From Chitinophaga filiformis (GTDB taxonomy: Bacteria > Bacteroidota > Bacteroidia > Chitinophagales > Chitinophagaceae): a stretch of 64,000 nucleotides of DNA. The stretch's first letter is position 1. Each line of letters starts with the position of its first letter. The notes beneath the pieces are model-generated. The model made no database searches and was not told the DNA's origin. It worked only from the letters and a program-made list of their open reading frames with translations. The translations under genes were made by a program, and so were the position numbers. The DNA is taken from contig NZ_JAKIRP010000004.1 in NCBI RefSeq assembly GCF_021646545.1, positions 186,001 through 250,000 of the forward strand, written 5' to 3'. Positions 16,876-25,991 of this stretch are shown here, in pieces.

Positions 16876-18414
16876 ATGACAGAAAAGATACTTATACTAG
16901 ACTTTGGCTCTCAATATACGCAGCTGATCGCACGCAGTATCAGGGAGTTGAACATTTATTGCGAAATCAAGCCTTGTCTTCAGCCGGTACAATGGGATGA
17001 TACAATAAAAGGCATTATTCTCTCCGGTAGTCCGTTTTCAGTGAACGATGCCGGTGCACCAACCGTTGACATAGCTGCCATGGCGGCAAAAGTTCCTGTA
17101 CTGGGTGTTTGCTACGGCGCCCAGCTCACAGCAAAGGTATTTGGGGGTGAAGTAGCCAAAAGCTCCATCCGCGAATATGGCCGCGCGTTTATGGATCATG
17201 AGAACAAGGAAGAAAAGCTCCTGTATGATATCTCTTCCCGCAGCCAGGTATGGATGAGCCATTCAGACACCATCGTGCGTATGCCCGAAGGATTTGAGAT
17301 CATCGCCCATACTGATAACATCCCGGTGGCAGCCTTCAAATCAGAGACCGTAGCCAAACACCCGATCCTGGGCCTGCAGTTCCACCCGGAAGTGACCCAT
17401 TCGCTGGAGGGTAAACAACTGCTCCGCAACTTCCTGGTACACATCTGCGGATGTAAACAGGACTGGACACCAGCAGCATTTGTTCAGGAAACCATCGAAA
17501 AGATCAAGGCGCAGGTAGGCGACAAAAAAGTAATAATGGCGCTCAGCGGTGGCGTAGACTCTACCGTGGCTGCCGAACTGATACACAAAGCAATAGGAAG
17601 TAACCTGTATTGTATATTCGTTGATAACGGCCTGCTCCGTAAGAACGAATTCGAAACCGTACTGGACTCCTACAAGCACATGGGCCTGAACGTAAAGGGC
17701 GTGAACGCCAAAGATCTCTTCTACGGAGAACTGAAAGGCGTGACCGATCCTGAGAAAAAACGTAAGATCATTGGCCGTCTCTTCATCGAAGTATTCCAGC
17801 AGGAAGCTAACCAGCTGAAAGATATCTCCTTCCTCGGTCAGGGTACCATTTACCCTGACGTGATAGAATCCGTTTCTGTAAATGGTCCTTCTGTTACCAT
17901 TAAATCCCATCACAATGTAGGCGGTCTGCCTGAGAAGATGAATATGGGACTGGTAGAGCCTTTGCGTTTCCTCTTCAAAGACGAGGTTAGACGTGTAGGC
18001 CGTGAAATAGGCATCAGCGACATCTTCCTGGGCCGTCATCCTTTCCCTGGTCCGGGTCTGGCTATCCGCATCCTGGGTGAGATCACCCCTGAGAAAGTAG
18101 CCATGTTGCAGGAAGCAGACGCCGTATATATCGACGGACTGCGTGAAGCAGAGCTGTACGACAAAGTATGGCAGGCGGGTACCATCCTGCTGCCGGTACA
18201 GAGCGTAGGCGTAATGGGAGACGAAAGAACCTATGAATTCACTGTAGCCCTTCGTGCAGTAACCTCGGTTGACGGTATGACCGCCGACTGGGCACACCTG
18301 CCATATGAATTCCTGGCTAAGATGTCGAATGATATTATCAATAAAGTGAAAGGTATTAATCGTGTGGTATACGACATCAGCTCCAAGCCACCGGCTACTA
18401 TCGAATGGGAATAA
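16876..18414 (+). CDS. guaA: GMP synthase (glutamine-hydrolysing)
   Basis: This 512-residue two-domain enzyme makes GMP from XMP, ATP and glutamine. The N-terminal class I glutamine amidotransferase domain has its nucleophile in [11 protein letters not shown] and its His/Glu pair in [11 protein letters not shown]. The ATP-pyrophosphatase domain carries the P-loop [13 protein letters not shown], and the C-terminus ([11 protein letters not shown] ... [12 protein letters not shown]) is the dimerisation domain. The length matches the family. It has its own promoter and a hairpin downstream. Confidence 0.98.
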   Translation: MTEKILILDFGSQYTQLIARSIRELNIYCEIKPCLQPVQWDDTIKGIILSGSPFSVNDAGAPTVDIAAMAAKVPVLGVCYGAQLTAKVFGGEVAKSSIREYGRAFMDHENKEEKLLYDISSRSQVWMSHSDTIVRMPEGFEIIAHTDNIPVAAFKSETVAKHPILGLQFHPEVTHSLEGKQLLRNFLVHICGCKQDWTPAAFVQETIEKIKAQVGDKKVIMALSGGVDSTVAAELIHKAIGSNLYCIFVDNGLLRKNEFETVLDSYKHMGLNVKGVNAKDLFYGELKGVTDPEKKRKIIGRLFIEVFQQEANQLKDISFLGQGTIYPDVIESVSVNGPSVTIKSHHNVGGLPEKMNMGLVEPLRFLFKDEVRRVGREIGISDIFLGRHPFPGPGLAIRILGEITPEKVAMLQEADAVYIDGLREAELYDKVWQAGTILLPVQSVGVMGDERTYEFTVALRAVTSVDGMTADWAHLPYEFLAKMSNDIINKVKGINRVVYDISSKPPATIEWE

Positions 18415-18430
18415 TTCCTTTCGCCGTGAG

Positions 18431-18487
18431 TAGAAACGCTTAACGCTGAGCACTTTATACATTTGCACCTCAGTGTTAAGCGTTTCT
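18431..18487 (+). terminator. Hairpin terminator downstream of guaA
   Basis: A stem of about 19 bp (AGAAACGCTTAACGCTGAG at 18432-18450 with its complement at 18469-18487, one G-U pair) encloses an 18-nt loop. A short TTGTTC tract follows rather than a strong T run. The loop contains TACATTTG, a possible -7 box for the next gene. Confidence 0.6.
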
Positions 18488-18528
18488 TGTTCAACGCCTG
18501 GGAACGATTTTTGTAATTAATCATCGCT

Positions 18529-19854
18529 ATGAGTAAATCCAAAATATGCAGTCTGATGGTCACTGCATGTGCACTGACCATTCTGCTGTCTGCCTGTTCA
18601 CTGTTCAAAAGCAGTAGCAGCAGCACCCCGACTGCTCCACCAACAACTGTCACAAAGCCTAAAGAGGAAGAAAAGAAGAAGGATGAGAAAAAGAATGATG
18701 AAAAAGCAGCCCCTTTCAATGTACCGGCATTTGCCCGCGAAGTGAAAAAAAGCGCTTACAACATTGCACTCTTTGCTCCCCTGTATCTTGACTCCGTTTT
18801 CACAAATGGTACAGAACTTTCCGGCCGCACGCTGCCTCGTTACGTATTGCCTGGTCTTGATTTTTACGAAGGCGCTCAGCTGGCGCTCGACAGCCTGCAA
18901 CAGCAAGGTGTAAAGCTCAATGTACATGTATATGACAGTAAATCCAGAGCGAACAGCATCAGCAACCTGACAAGGAATAAATTACTGGATAGCGTAGACC
19001 TCATTATAGCAGCGGTAAGCGCTCCGGAGATACAGGAACTCAGCAACGTAGCCCGTCAGAAAGAGGTTAACCTGGTATCTGCCACTTATCCAAATGATGG
19101 TGGTATCACCGCCAACCCTTTCCTGCTGATCACCAACAGCATGCTCCGCACACATGGAGAAGCCCTTCAGCGCTATCTGCAGGAAACATTTGCCACTAAG
19201 AACATCCTGCTGTTCCATCGTAACAGTGCCTTCGAGAAACGCCTTGCAGCCGATTTCAAGGCCGACTACGAGAAAATGCAGAATCCGAAGAAATCACACA
19301 TCCGGGAAGTGATCTGGAGCGATGCGATGACAGATGGAGAATTGTCCCAGTTCCTGCTGACCGACAGGCCTAACCTCTGTATCATTACCGCGCTGGATGA
19401 GACCAATGCAAAGGCCATCCTGCGTAAGCTCAGCGTACAGACCGGCACTTATCCTATCCAGATTTATGGTATGCCTACCTGGGATATCATGAAGTTTAAA
19501 GAGCCTGAGTTTAAGGATATGCAGATCTACTACACCTCTCCCTACTTCAATGATAAGACCAACGCATACAGCCGCTATATCACAGATTATTTCAAGCGCA
19601 TCTACAAATCCCGTCCGTCAGACATGGCCTTTAAAGGCTTTGAGCTGACCTGGTATTTCGTGAAACAGCTGACTGATAAAGGCGTCTACTTCAACGGTAG
19701 CCTGAACGATCCTTCGAAAAAAGTGTTCAATAATCTCAATTATCAGCCGGTATACCTGAAAGATGGCGCCACCATGCCTGATTATTTTGAGAATAAGAAC
19801 ATCAACATCATACAAAAGAACGATAGCAGTGATGTAAGGATGAATTTCCAGTAA
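18529..19854 (+). CDS. Periplasmic-binding-protein-like lipoprotein (type 1 fold)
   Basis: A 441-residue lipoprotein with signal and lipobox ILLSACSLF (lipidated C23). A low-complexity linker of Ser/Thr/Pro and Lys/Glu residues (about 26-62) precedes a type 1 periplasmic-binding fold: YNIALFAPLYLDS, GLDFYEGAQLALDSL, VDLIIAAVSAPEIQEL, then NILLFHR and ITALDETNAKAIL in the second lobe. Such proteins are often labelled amino-acid ABC substrate-binding or LppC-like; no transporter genes are adjacent, so transport is not implied. The charged linker would span part of the periplasm. It ends at an intrinsic terminator. Confidence 0.75.
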   Translation: MSKSKICSLMVTACALTILLSACSLFKSSSSSTPTAPPTTVTKPKEEEKKKDEKKNDEKAAPFNVPAFAREVKKSAYNIALFAPLYLDSVFTNGTELSGRTLPRYVLPGLDFYEGAQLALDSLQQQGVKLNVHVYDSKSRANSISNLTRNKLLDSVDLIIAAVSAPEIQELSNVARQKEVNLVSATYPNDGGITANPFLLITNSMLRTHGEALQRYLQETFATKNILLFHRNSAFEKRLAADFKADYEKMQNPKKSHIREVIWSDAMTDGELSQFLLTDRPNLCIITALDETNAKAILRKLSVQTGTYPIQIYGMPTWDIMKFKEPEFKDMQIYYTSPYFNDKTNAYSRYITDYFKRIYKSRPSDMAFKGFELTWYFVKQLTDKGVYFNGSLNDPSKKVFNNLNYQPVYLKDGATMPDYFENKNINIIQKNDSSDVRMNFQ

Positions 19855-19878
19855 ATATTACTGTTGTTTCTGCAACGT

Positions 19879-19919
19879 AAAGAGGGTGTCAATTACAACG
19901 GCACCCTCTTTGTTTTTCT
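19879..19919 (+). terminator. Intrinsic terminator
   Basis: AAAGAGGGTG (19879-19888) pairs with CACCCTCTTT (19902-19911) and is followed by GTTTTTCT. Confidence 0.85.
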
Positions 19920-19994
19920 ACCCTTTCTCGCGGATATCAAAATAATATCAGCATCCCCCCTCATCACGCATGATAATTGTATACTTTGCTTTAT

Positions 19995-21020
19995 ATGCAG
20001 GTATTACAGTTTACGGACAAGGGCATTTACTGCCCTGCAGGCGATTTCTACATCGATCCCTGGCAACCCGTGGAACGGGCTGTCATTACCCACGCCCATT
20101 CCGACCATGCCCGGTATGGCAACAAACATTATCTCTGCCATCATGATAGCGTCCCTCTTCTACAGCTAAGGCTAGGGCAGGATATCAGTGTACAGGGCGT
20201 CGCCTTCGGAGAAACCATCCGCTATAATGGCGTCACCATATCCCTCCACCCTGCCGGGCATATTATCGGATCGGCACAGGTACGGGTACAGCAGGAAAAC
20301 GAAGTGTGGGTGTTCAGCGGTGACTATAAAGTGGAAAACGATGGCATTTCAGGACAGTTTGAGCCTGTTCCCTGCAATACCTTCATTACGGAATGCACCT
20401 TCGGCCTTCCTATCTACAATTGGCAGCCCCAGGGCCTTATCTTCAGCAATATCCGGCAGTGGATACAGGACAACCAGGCGGCCGGCAAGAACAGCGTGCT
20501 GCTGGGCTACAGCCTCGGAAAAGCCCAGCGCTTGTTGCACAACCTGCGCGACGTGACAACACAGATCTGGACGCATGGGGCCATCTACATCCCCCACCAG
20601 CTGCTGCGGGAGAAGGGCTGGGACCTACCGGAGATCCATCGTGTTACGCCGGAAACCCCGGCATCGGCTTATAAGAACAACCTGATCATTGGCCCGCCGT
20701 CCGCAGCAGATAGTTTCTGGATGCGGCGTTTCAATCCGTACGCCCTGGGCGTGTGCAGCGGGTGGATGCAGGTACGGGGACATATGCGCCGTCGTAATGC
20801 GGACGCAGGCTTTGCTTTGTCAGACCATGCCGACTGGACAGGCCTGTTACAGGCAGTGAAAGCTACCGGCGCTGAGAAGGTATATACTACCCATGGCTTC
20901 AGCAGCGCTTTTGCCCGTTACCTGACTGAAAACGGGATTCCGGCACAGGAAGTAAAGACAGAATACGGCGACATGGACGAGGAAGCTGGGATGCCGGATA
21001 CCATCACTAATGATCAATAA
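19995..21020 (+). CDS. Ligase-associated DNA damage response exonuclease (MBL fold)
   Basis: A metallo-beta-lactamase/beta-CASP nuclease, 341 residues from the ATG at 19995 (MQVLQFTDKGIYCPAG). An upstream TTG would add six residues but overlaps the TATACTTTG promoter-like box. Zinc motif HAHSDHARYG, then HPAGHIIGSAQV, FSGDYK and ALSDHADW fit the family. In Bacteroidota it is linked to an ATP-dependent ligase, an Lhr-like helicase and PdeM, thought to repair damaged ends. The ligase follows after a tandem duplication that includes this gene's stop codon. Confidence 0.9.
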   Translation: MQVLQFTDKGIYCPAGDFYIDPWQPVERAVITHAHSDHARYGNKHYLCHHDSVPLLQLRLGQDISVQGVAFGETIRYNGVTISLHPAGHIIGSAQVRVQQENEVWVFSGDYKVENDGISGQFEPVPCNTFITECTFGLPIYNWQPQGLIFSNIRQWIQDNQAAGKNSVLLGYSLGKAQRLLHNLRDVTTQIWTHGAIYIPHQLLREKGWDLPEIHRVTPETPASAYKNNLIIGPPSAADSFWMRRFNPYALGVCSGWMQVRGHMRRRNADAGFALSDHADWTGLLQAVKATGAEKVYTTHGFSSAFARYLTENGIPAQEVKTEYGDMDEEAGMPDTITNDQ

Positions 21021-21058
21021 AGCCTGGGATACCATCACTAATGATCAATAAAGCCTGG
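20997..21058. repeat. 31-bp tandem duplication at exonuclease-ligase junction
   Basis: Two identical, directly adjacent 31-bp copies occupy 20997-21027 and 21028-21058. The first holds the last eight codons, including the TAA stop, of the exonuclease gene. The second forms nearly all of the leader before the ligase ATG at 21061. Identity is complete, so the event is recent. Confidence 0.95.
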
Positions 21059-21060
21059 TT

Positions 21061-22650
21061 ATGAAAGAATTTGCCGCACTCATAAAAGTATTGAGCAACA
21101 GTACCAAGACCAATGAAAAACTGGATGCGCTAAGCCGCTACCTGGCGGCTGCAGATGCTCCTGACCGCCTCTGGGTGCTGGCACTGTTCACCGGCCGGCG
21201 TCCCAAACGAACCGTCAATGCCACCCAGCTTAGCACCTGGTGTCTGCAAATGACAGGTCTGCCCGCCTGGTTGTATGAAGAGTGTTATCATACCGTGGGA
21301 GATCTGGCGGAGACCATTGCCCTCCTGCTGCCGCCAGGTAAAAGCCTCTCTGCCCACCCTTTGCATTACTGGATAGAACAACTCTTACAACTTCAAAATG
21401 CAGACGAAGCCACCAAACAGACCTTCATCCTCAGGGCCTGGGAAGAACTGGATACCAGTGAAAGATTTGTGTTCAATAAACTGATCACCGGTGGTTTCCG
21501 CATCGGCGTATCCCAGCAAACCATGGTGAATGCGCTGTCCAACACCTACAATATCCCCGCTGCTACCGTCTCCCATATGATCAGCGGGAACTGGGACCCG
21601 CAGCAGACCACCATAGAGGCCCTGCTCAGCGAGAACATCACAGAAGCTGATGCCTCCAAGCCTTTTCCTTTTTATCTAGCCTATGCCCTGGAAGGCGATC
21701 CTTCGGAGTTAGGCACTCCCGAACAATGGCAGGCGGAATGGAAGTGGGACGGTATCCGCGGACAGATCATCAAACGTAACGGACAACTGTTCGTATGGTC
21801 GCGCGGAGAAGAGCTTATTACCGAAAAGTTCCCTGAATATCAGCCCTTGCTGGACATACTTCCGGAGGGTACCGTACTGGATGGAGAGATCCTCACTTTT
21901 GCCAATGGGGCGCCCCTGCCCTTTCAGACGCTGCAGACCCGCATCGGACGGAAGAACGTGACCCGCAAACAATTGCAGGAGGCCCCGGTGGCCTTCCTCA
22001 GTTATGATCTGCTGGAATGGGAAGGTCAGGATATACGTACAACCGCACTGCAGGAACGTCGCTTACTTTTGGAGAAGGTAGTGGAGCAGATCAATCACCC
22101 GGCCCTTCGGTTGTCGCCGGCTATTACTTTCCACGACTGGGATGAACTGGCCCGTTTCCGGCTGCAGGCCAGGGAAAAAGGCAGCGAAGGACTGATGCTG
22201 AAGAAACGGGATTCCGTGTATCAGGTGGGCCGTAAACGCGGAGACTGGTGGAAATGGAAGATAGACCCGCTTACCATTGATGCAGTGATGATCTATGCCC
22301 AGAAAGGACATGGACGCCGTTCAAATCTGTATACCGACTATACCTTCGCCGTCAGGGACGGAGATCAGCTGGTATCGTTTACGAAGGCCTATTCCGGCCT
22401 GACAGACAAAGAGATCGGCGAGGTGGATAACTGGGTGAAAAAGAACTCATTGGAGAAATTCGGTCCGGTCAGGACGGTGAAACCCGAACTCGTATTTGAG
22501 ATCGGCTTTGAAGGAATTGCAGCCTCCAACAGGCATAAGTCAGGCGTGGCACTCCGTTTTCCCCGCATCCTCCGCTGGCGGAAAGACAAACCGCTCTCAG
22601 AGATCAATACGCTGGAAGATTTACAGCAGCTACTGCGAACACATAAATAA
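21061..22650 (+). CDS. ATP-dependent DNA ligase
   Basis: A 529-residue ATP-dependent ligase. The N-terminal DNA-binding domain covers about 1-205, and the nucleotidyltransferase domain has adenylated K228 in motif I (EWKWDGIRG). Motif III lies around VLDGEILTF, motif IV around EGLMLKKRDSVYQVGRKRGDWWKWK, and an OB domain follows. It seals nicks using ATP and works alongside the NAD-dependent LigA of bacteria. The spacing to the exonuclease is 40 bp, so they form an operon. This type anchors the ligase-associated DNA-damage set. Confidence 0.94.
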   Translation: MKEFAALIKVLSNSTKTNEKLDALSRYLAAADAPDRLWVLALFTGRRPKRTVNATQLSTWCLQMTGLPAWLYEECYHTVGDLAETIALLLPPGKSLSAHPLHYWIEQLLQLQNADEATKQTFILRAWEELDTSERFVFNKLITGGFRIGVSQQTMVNALSNTYNIPAATVSHMISGNWDPQQTTIEALLSENITEADASKPFPFYLAYALEGDPSELGTPEQWQAEWKWDGIRGQIIKRNGQLFVWSRGEELITEKFPEYQPLLDILPEGTVLDGEILTFANGAPLPFQTLQTRIGRKNVTRKQLQEAPVAFLSYDLLEWEGQDIRTTALQERRLLLEKVVEQINHPALRLSPAITFHDWDELARFRLQAREKGSEGLMLKKRDSVYQVGRKRGDWWKWKIDPLTIDAVMIYAQKGHGRRSNLYTDYTFAVRDGDQLVSFTKAYSGLTDKEIGEVDNWVKKNSLEKFGPVRTVKPELVFEIGFEGIAASNRHKSGVALRFPRILRWRKDKPLSEINTLEDLQQLLRTHK

Positions 22651-22695
22651 TAAGGAATTTTGAAGGAATATTGAAGCGAATTAGTATATTGTACT

Positions 22696-22703
22696 TAATT
22701 TTG
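22696..22703 (+). promoter_or_regulatory. -7 box for Lrp-family gene
   Basis: TAATTTTG fits the TAnnTTTG consensus. The best upstream element is an ATTG 22 bp away, so only the -7 box is well supported. The start codon lies 31 bp downstream. Confidence 0.5.
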
Positions 22704-22734
22704 CTTTTGAAACGGAACATTATTCTATACTGAC

Positions 22735-23238
22735 ATGAATAACCTGGGAAATAACAAAAAAGAAAACGCAACTGAAAACATTGCGCTGGATGAAAAGGAT
22801 ATCGCTATCCTCCAGTTGCTGGAAGAAGATGCCAAGATGACCATCCGCGATCTGGCAGCAAAACTGAACCTGAGCGCCACTCCCGTTTATGAACGTATTC
22901 GTAAAATGGAACAGGCAGGCGTTATCAGGCAGTATGCCGCCATCGTTGATCCCAGTAAGATTGACAAAGCCCTCACCGTGTTATGTTATATCTCCCTGAA
23001 AGAGCATGGTAAAAAAGCAGGCACCAAATTTATCAAAGAGATCACCTCTTTCCCGGAAGTGATGGAATGTCTCAACATTTCAGGCCAGTTTGATTTCATG
23101 CTGAAGGTGCAGGTGAAAGACATGCTTGCCTATCATGAGTTCAATGTAAATAAACTGGGTGAACTGGATAATATTCGTCACATGGAAAGTGTGTTCGTGA
23201 TGTCAGTGATCAAGGCTACACACAGGGTGGTATACTAA
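22735..23238 (+). CDS. Lrp/AsnC family transcriptional regulator
   Basis: A 167-residue feast/famine regulator. The N-terminal winged helix (LDEKDIAILQLLEEDAKMTIRDLAAKLNLSATPVYERIRKMEQAGVIRQY) is followed by a RAM effector-binding domain from about residue 80. It probably responds to an amino acid and forms octamers or dimers on DNA. Residues 1-18 form an Asn/Lys/Glu-rich extension. No metabolic target is adjacent, so it may act at a distance. Confidence 0.93.
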   Translation: MNNLGNNKKENATENIALDEKDIAILQLLEEDAKMTIRDLAAKLNLSATPVYERIRKMEQAGVIRQYAAIVDPSKIDKALTVLCYISLKEHGKKAGTKFIKEITSFPEVMECLNISGQFDFMLKVQVKDMLAYHEFNVNKLGELDNIRHMESVFVMSVIKATHRVVY

Positions 23239-23243
23239 GCTGC

Positions 23244-23831
23244 TTACAACTTTTTTAATCCCTCATACCCGGGAAAGAGAATATAGGTATTGATATCTTC
23301 TCCCTGAGGATGTACAGTAATGGCTGTACATAGCTGTTTACCACCTTTTACCGTCGTCATTTCAAATGCGATACCTTCTTTACGCACATCGTACAGTGTG
23401 ATCTTCCTGCCTTTCAGTTTATCCTGATACTGTGCCACGACCTTGATAGCGGGAAATAGTTTTTTCACTTCGATATAAGAGCTGCCTACCCTCAGTCCTT
23501 TCTCCGTTGTAAAGGAAGATGTGTTTACACGGATCTGTTTCACCACCATTGCTTCCTTACCGCTTGTTTCTTCTCTAACGGAATAAACAGCCAGGTATCT
23601 GCTGGAATCGATGGCTTTATCTTTTTTGTGGCTGTACCAGATGCTCCATGCTTTTCCCATAGCAGCGTCTCCGCCATCAGCGGGACCTAACATAGCAGCC
23701 ATATCATCTGCGGTAGCGCCTATTTTTGTATTTCCGATATATTGACCCGGTTCTATTCTCCAGGCTGTCTGTGCCATTGCCGGTGCTATCATCAGCAGAA
23801 GTGCTGCCCCCAAAAAGTAAAGGTGTTTCAT
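23244..23831 (-). CDS. Hypothetical secreted protein
   Basis: A 195-residue protein from the ATG at 23831, with a clear signal peptide (MKHLYFLGAALLLMIAPAMAQ). The mature part is mixed alpha/beta with motifs QYIGNTKIGATADDMAAMLGPADGGDAAMGKAWSIW and RVNTSSFTTEKGLRVGSSYIEVKKLFP. The repeated IGxTxxDMxxxLGPxD-like and VGSSYxEVKKLFP patterns suggest a duplicated small domain, as in periplasmic proteins of unknown function. It is convergent with the Lrp gene (6 bp between stops) and divergent from the LD-carboxypeptidase gene. Confidence 0.7.
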   Translation of the reverse strand: MKHLYFLGAALLLMIAPAMAQTAWRIEPGQYIGNTKIGATADDMAAMLGPADGGDAAMGKAWSIWYSHKKDKAIDSSRYLAVYSVREETSGKEAMVVKQIRVNTSSFTTEKGLRVGSSYIEVKKLFPAIKVVAQYQDKLKGRKITLYDVRKEGIAFEMTTVKGGKQLCTAITVHPQGEDINTYILFPGYEGLKKL

Positions 23832-23902
23832 GGTATATTCTTTATACAAAGAAAGACAAAAAACACGCCATATCGCTTATAAATTATGCTTACATTAATG
23901 TT

Positions 23903-24946
23903 ATGAATCGTAAACACTTCCTGTCAGCACTGGCCACTACAGCAGGACTCACCACATTACCGGCGCTCACCCGTTTACAACAGGCCGCCGCTGCCCTGCA
24001 ACCCTATGAAGAACGATTATTGATCCCGCCGTACCTCAGGCCCGGCGATACTATTGGCATTACGTGTCCTGCCGGACACATTACCCTGGAAGAGATAAAG
24101 CCTGCCATCAGCATCATGCAAAGCTGGGGTTTTAAAATACGTGTAGGCAGCACTGTTAATAAGACTGACTTCAGCTTCGGAGGCACTGACCAGGAACGCC
24201 GGCAGGATATGCAGGAAATGCTGGACGAACCCTCCATCAAAGCAATCATGTGCGCCCGCGGTGGTTATGGGAGCGCACGTATCGTAGATCAGCTGGACTT
24301 CTCCCGCTTTGCTCAACAACCAAAATGGATCATCGGCTTTAGTGATATTACGGTACTGCATTGTCATATTAATCGCCTGTATGGCATTGCTACCTTGCAT
24401 TCAAAGATGTGTAACAGTTTTCCTGATGATTTCAGTAAGGCTGAACCTATCGTACAACAAACCATTTCTTCTATCAGGGATGCGTTGTCAGGTCAGCAAC
24501 TGCACTATACCACTTTCTCCGATTCCCGCAACCGTACAGGCACTGCAAAGGGAGTGCTTGTGGGGGGTAATCTTTCAATGATCCAGAGTGTGCTTGCTAC
24601 CAATTCGGAACTGGATACTATCGGCAAAATCCTTTTCCTCGAGGAAGTAGGTGAATACCTTTATAGCCTTGACCGCATGTTCAACAGCCTTCAGCGCGCA
24701 CATAAACTGGATAATGTCGCAGGATTGATCATCGGTGGTTTTAACCGCATCAAACCCGATGATCCCGGAGAAGAATTTGGCAGGACAGTGTATGACATTG
24801 TGATGGAGAAAGTGAAGGATTTTAATTACCCGGTGTGCTTCGGCTTTCCTGTGGGACATCAGAAAGATAATTATGCGTTGAAATGTGGTGTTATGCATCA
24901 ACTGACGGTGGGACAGCAGGAGGTGACGCTGGATGAGTTGCGGTAA
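23903..24946 (+). CDS. LD-carboxypeptidase (S66 family)
   Basis: A 347-residue protein from the ATG at 23903; a longer in-frame start would overlap the divergent gene and is rejected. It has a signal-like N-terminus (MNRKHFLSALATTAGLTTLPAL). S66 motifs are present: nucleophile S124 in ARGGYGSARIVDQLD, the glutamate in FLEEVGEYLYSLDRM and the histidine in FGFPVGHQKDNYAL. The enzyme removes the terminal D-Ala from murein tetrapeptides during peptidoglycan recycling; the leader suggests export to the periplasm. Confidence 0.9.
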   Translation: MNRKHFLSALATTAGLTTLPALTRLQQAAAALQPYEERLLIPPYLRPGDTIGITCPAGHITLEEIKPAISIMQSWGFKIRVGSTVNKTDFSFGGTDQERRQDMQEMLDEPSIKAIMCARGGYGSARIVDQLDFSRFAQQPKWIIGFSDITVLHCHINRLYGIATLHSKMCNSFPDDFSKAEPIVQQTISSIRDALSGQQLHYTTFSDSRNRTGTAKGVLVGGNLSMIQSVLATNSELDTIGKILFLEEVGEYLYSLDRMFNSLQRAHKLDNVAGLIIGGFNRIKPDDPGEEFGRTVYDIVMEKVKDFNYPVCFGFPVGHQKDNYALKCGVMHQLTVGQQEVTLDELR

Positions 24947-25002
24947 TGATGTGTGGTAATCATAACACCGGTTGGTACAGCACAAAAAAATCTGGTAAAA
25001 CA

Positions 25003-25036
25003 CTTGACTCTTACCTTACGTCATAGGTTATGTTTG
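25003..25036 (+). promoter_or_regulatory. MerR-type promoter with over-long spacer
   Basis: CTTG (25003-25006) and a perfect TATGTTTG (25029-25036) are separated by 22 bp, longer than the usual 19-21. The spacer contains the dyad ACCT (25013-25016) / AGGT (25025-25028), where a MerR dimer would bind. The start codon of the MerR gene is 19 bp downstream, which indicates autoregulation. Confidence 0.6.
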
Positions 25037-25054
25037 TATCTCAAAGTATCGATC

Positions 25055-25822
25055 ATGGAACATTATGCTGTAAAAAAGCTGGCAAAGTTGGCAGGTGTAA
25101 GTGTGCGCACCTTACACCTGTATGACCAAATGGGGTTGCTGACGCCTTCCATCCGTACGGAAGCCAGGTACCGGCTGTATGGAAAGAAGGAACTGCTACG
25201 GCTTCAACAGATATTGTTTTACCGGGAACTTGATATTCCATTAAAAGAGATCAGGGAAATACTGGATGATCCGGCATTTGATCTTGTACAGGCACTGGAA
25301 AACCATAAAGCAGCGCTGCGTGCAAAACAGGAACGGATCAGTACATTGATCGATACAATAGATAAAACATTGTATCACTTAAAAAACAAAACTATGCTTG
25401 AGGTAGAAGAACTATATGACGGATTATCACCAGAGAAAATAGCCGAATATAGAGAGCAGGCGATGAATCGCTGGGGCAAAGACAGGGTACTGAAAGGAGA
25501 AGACATACTGCGTAAACTCAGTAAAGAGGAAGTGAATGAGATGAAGCAGGAGCTGGATACGGTTACAAAACAATTACTGGCTTCCAGCGAAAAAGATCCT
25601 TTCAGCCAGGAAGTACAAACATTGATCGCACGACATTGTAAAATGATCACAAAATTCAGTGGAAGAACGGAAGAACAGGGCCTCCGGGATTACTACAAAG
25701 GCCTCGGAGAACTCTATCTTTCAGACGGACGGTATACGAAAGTAAATGGCGAAGAAAATCCGGCTTTTGCACAATTCATGCAAAAGGCGATGAAACATTT
25801 TGCTGAGACGATGTTGGAATAA
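25055..25822 (+). CDS. MerR family regulator with TipAS ligand-binding domain
   Basis: A 255-residue protein from the ATG at 25055 (MEHYAVKKLAKLAGVSVRTLHLYDQMGLL). A MerR winged helix covers about 1-70 and a coiled-coil dimerisation helix about 75-115. A C-terminal TipAS-like domain contains KFSGRTEEQGLRDYYKGLGELYLSDGRY. TipAS regulators bind thiopeptide-like or other bulky antibiotics and activate stress or resistance promoters. The gene appears to stand alone with its own distorted promoter and a terminator downstream; no efflux gene is adjacent. Confidence 0.92.
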   Translation: MEHYAVKKLAKLAGVSVRTLHLYDQMGLLTPSIRTEARYRLYGKKELLRLQQILFYRELDIPLKEIREILDDPAFDLVQALENHKAALRAKQERISTLIDTIDKTLYHLKNKTMLEVEELYDGLSPEKIAEYREQAMNRWGKDRVLKGEDILRKLSKEEVNEMKQELDTVTKQLLASSEKDPFSQEVQTLIARHCKMITKFSGRTEEQGLRDYYKGLGELYLSDGRYTKVNGEENPAFAQFMQKAMKHFAETMLE

Positions 25823-25873
25823 ATGCGAAAAGTTTCTCGTGATTATTCTGATAGGTATTGAGGTATAAAATGA

Positions 25874-25906
25874 ATTAGGGCTCAGATTTTCTGAGCCCTA
25901 ATTTCC
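25874..25906 (+). terminator. Intrinsic terminator after MerR gene
   Basis: ATTAGGGCTCAG (25874-25885) pairs perfectly with CTGAGCCCTAAT (25891-25902) around a 5-nt loop and is followed by TTCCTT. The T tract is weak but the stem is strong. Confidence 0.75.
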
Positions 25907-25991
25907 TTACCTGATTACGTTTCCACGAAGGAAAGAGGCTTTACCAGGCCTGTATGCCAACAAAGATAGTATTTTTTCCGAAATTGCTTAA

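Noticed and set aside
23726..23902. Extended start of the LD-carboxypeptidase overlapping the divergent gene
   Set aside because: It would add 59 residues before a good signal peptide and overlap the start of the 23831 gene; the ATG at 23903 is preferred.
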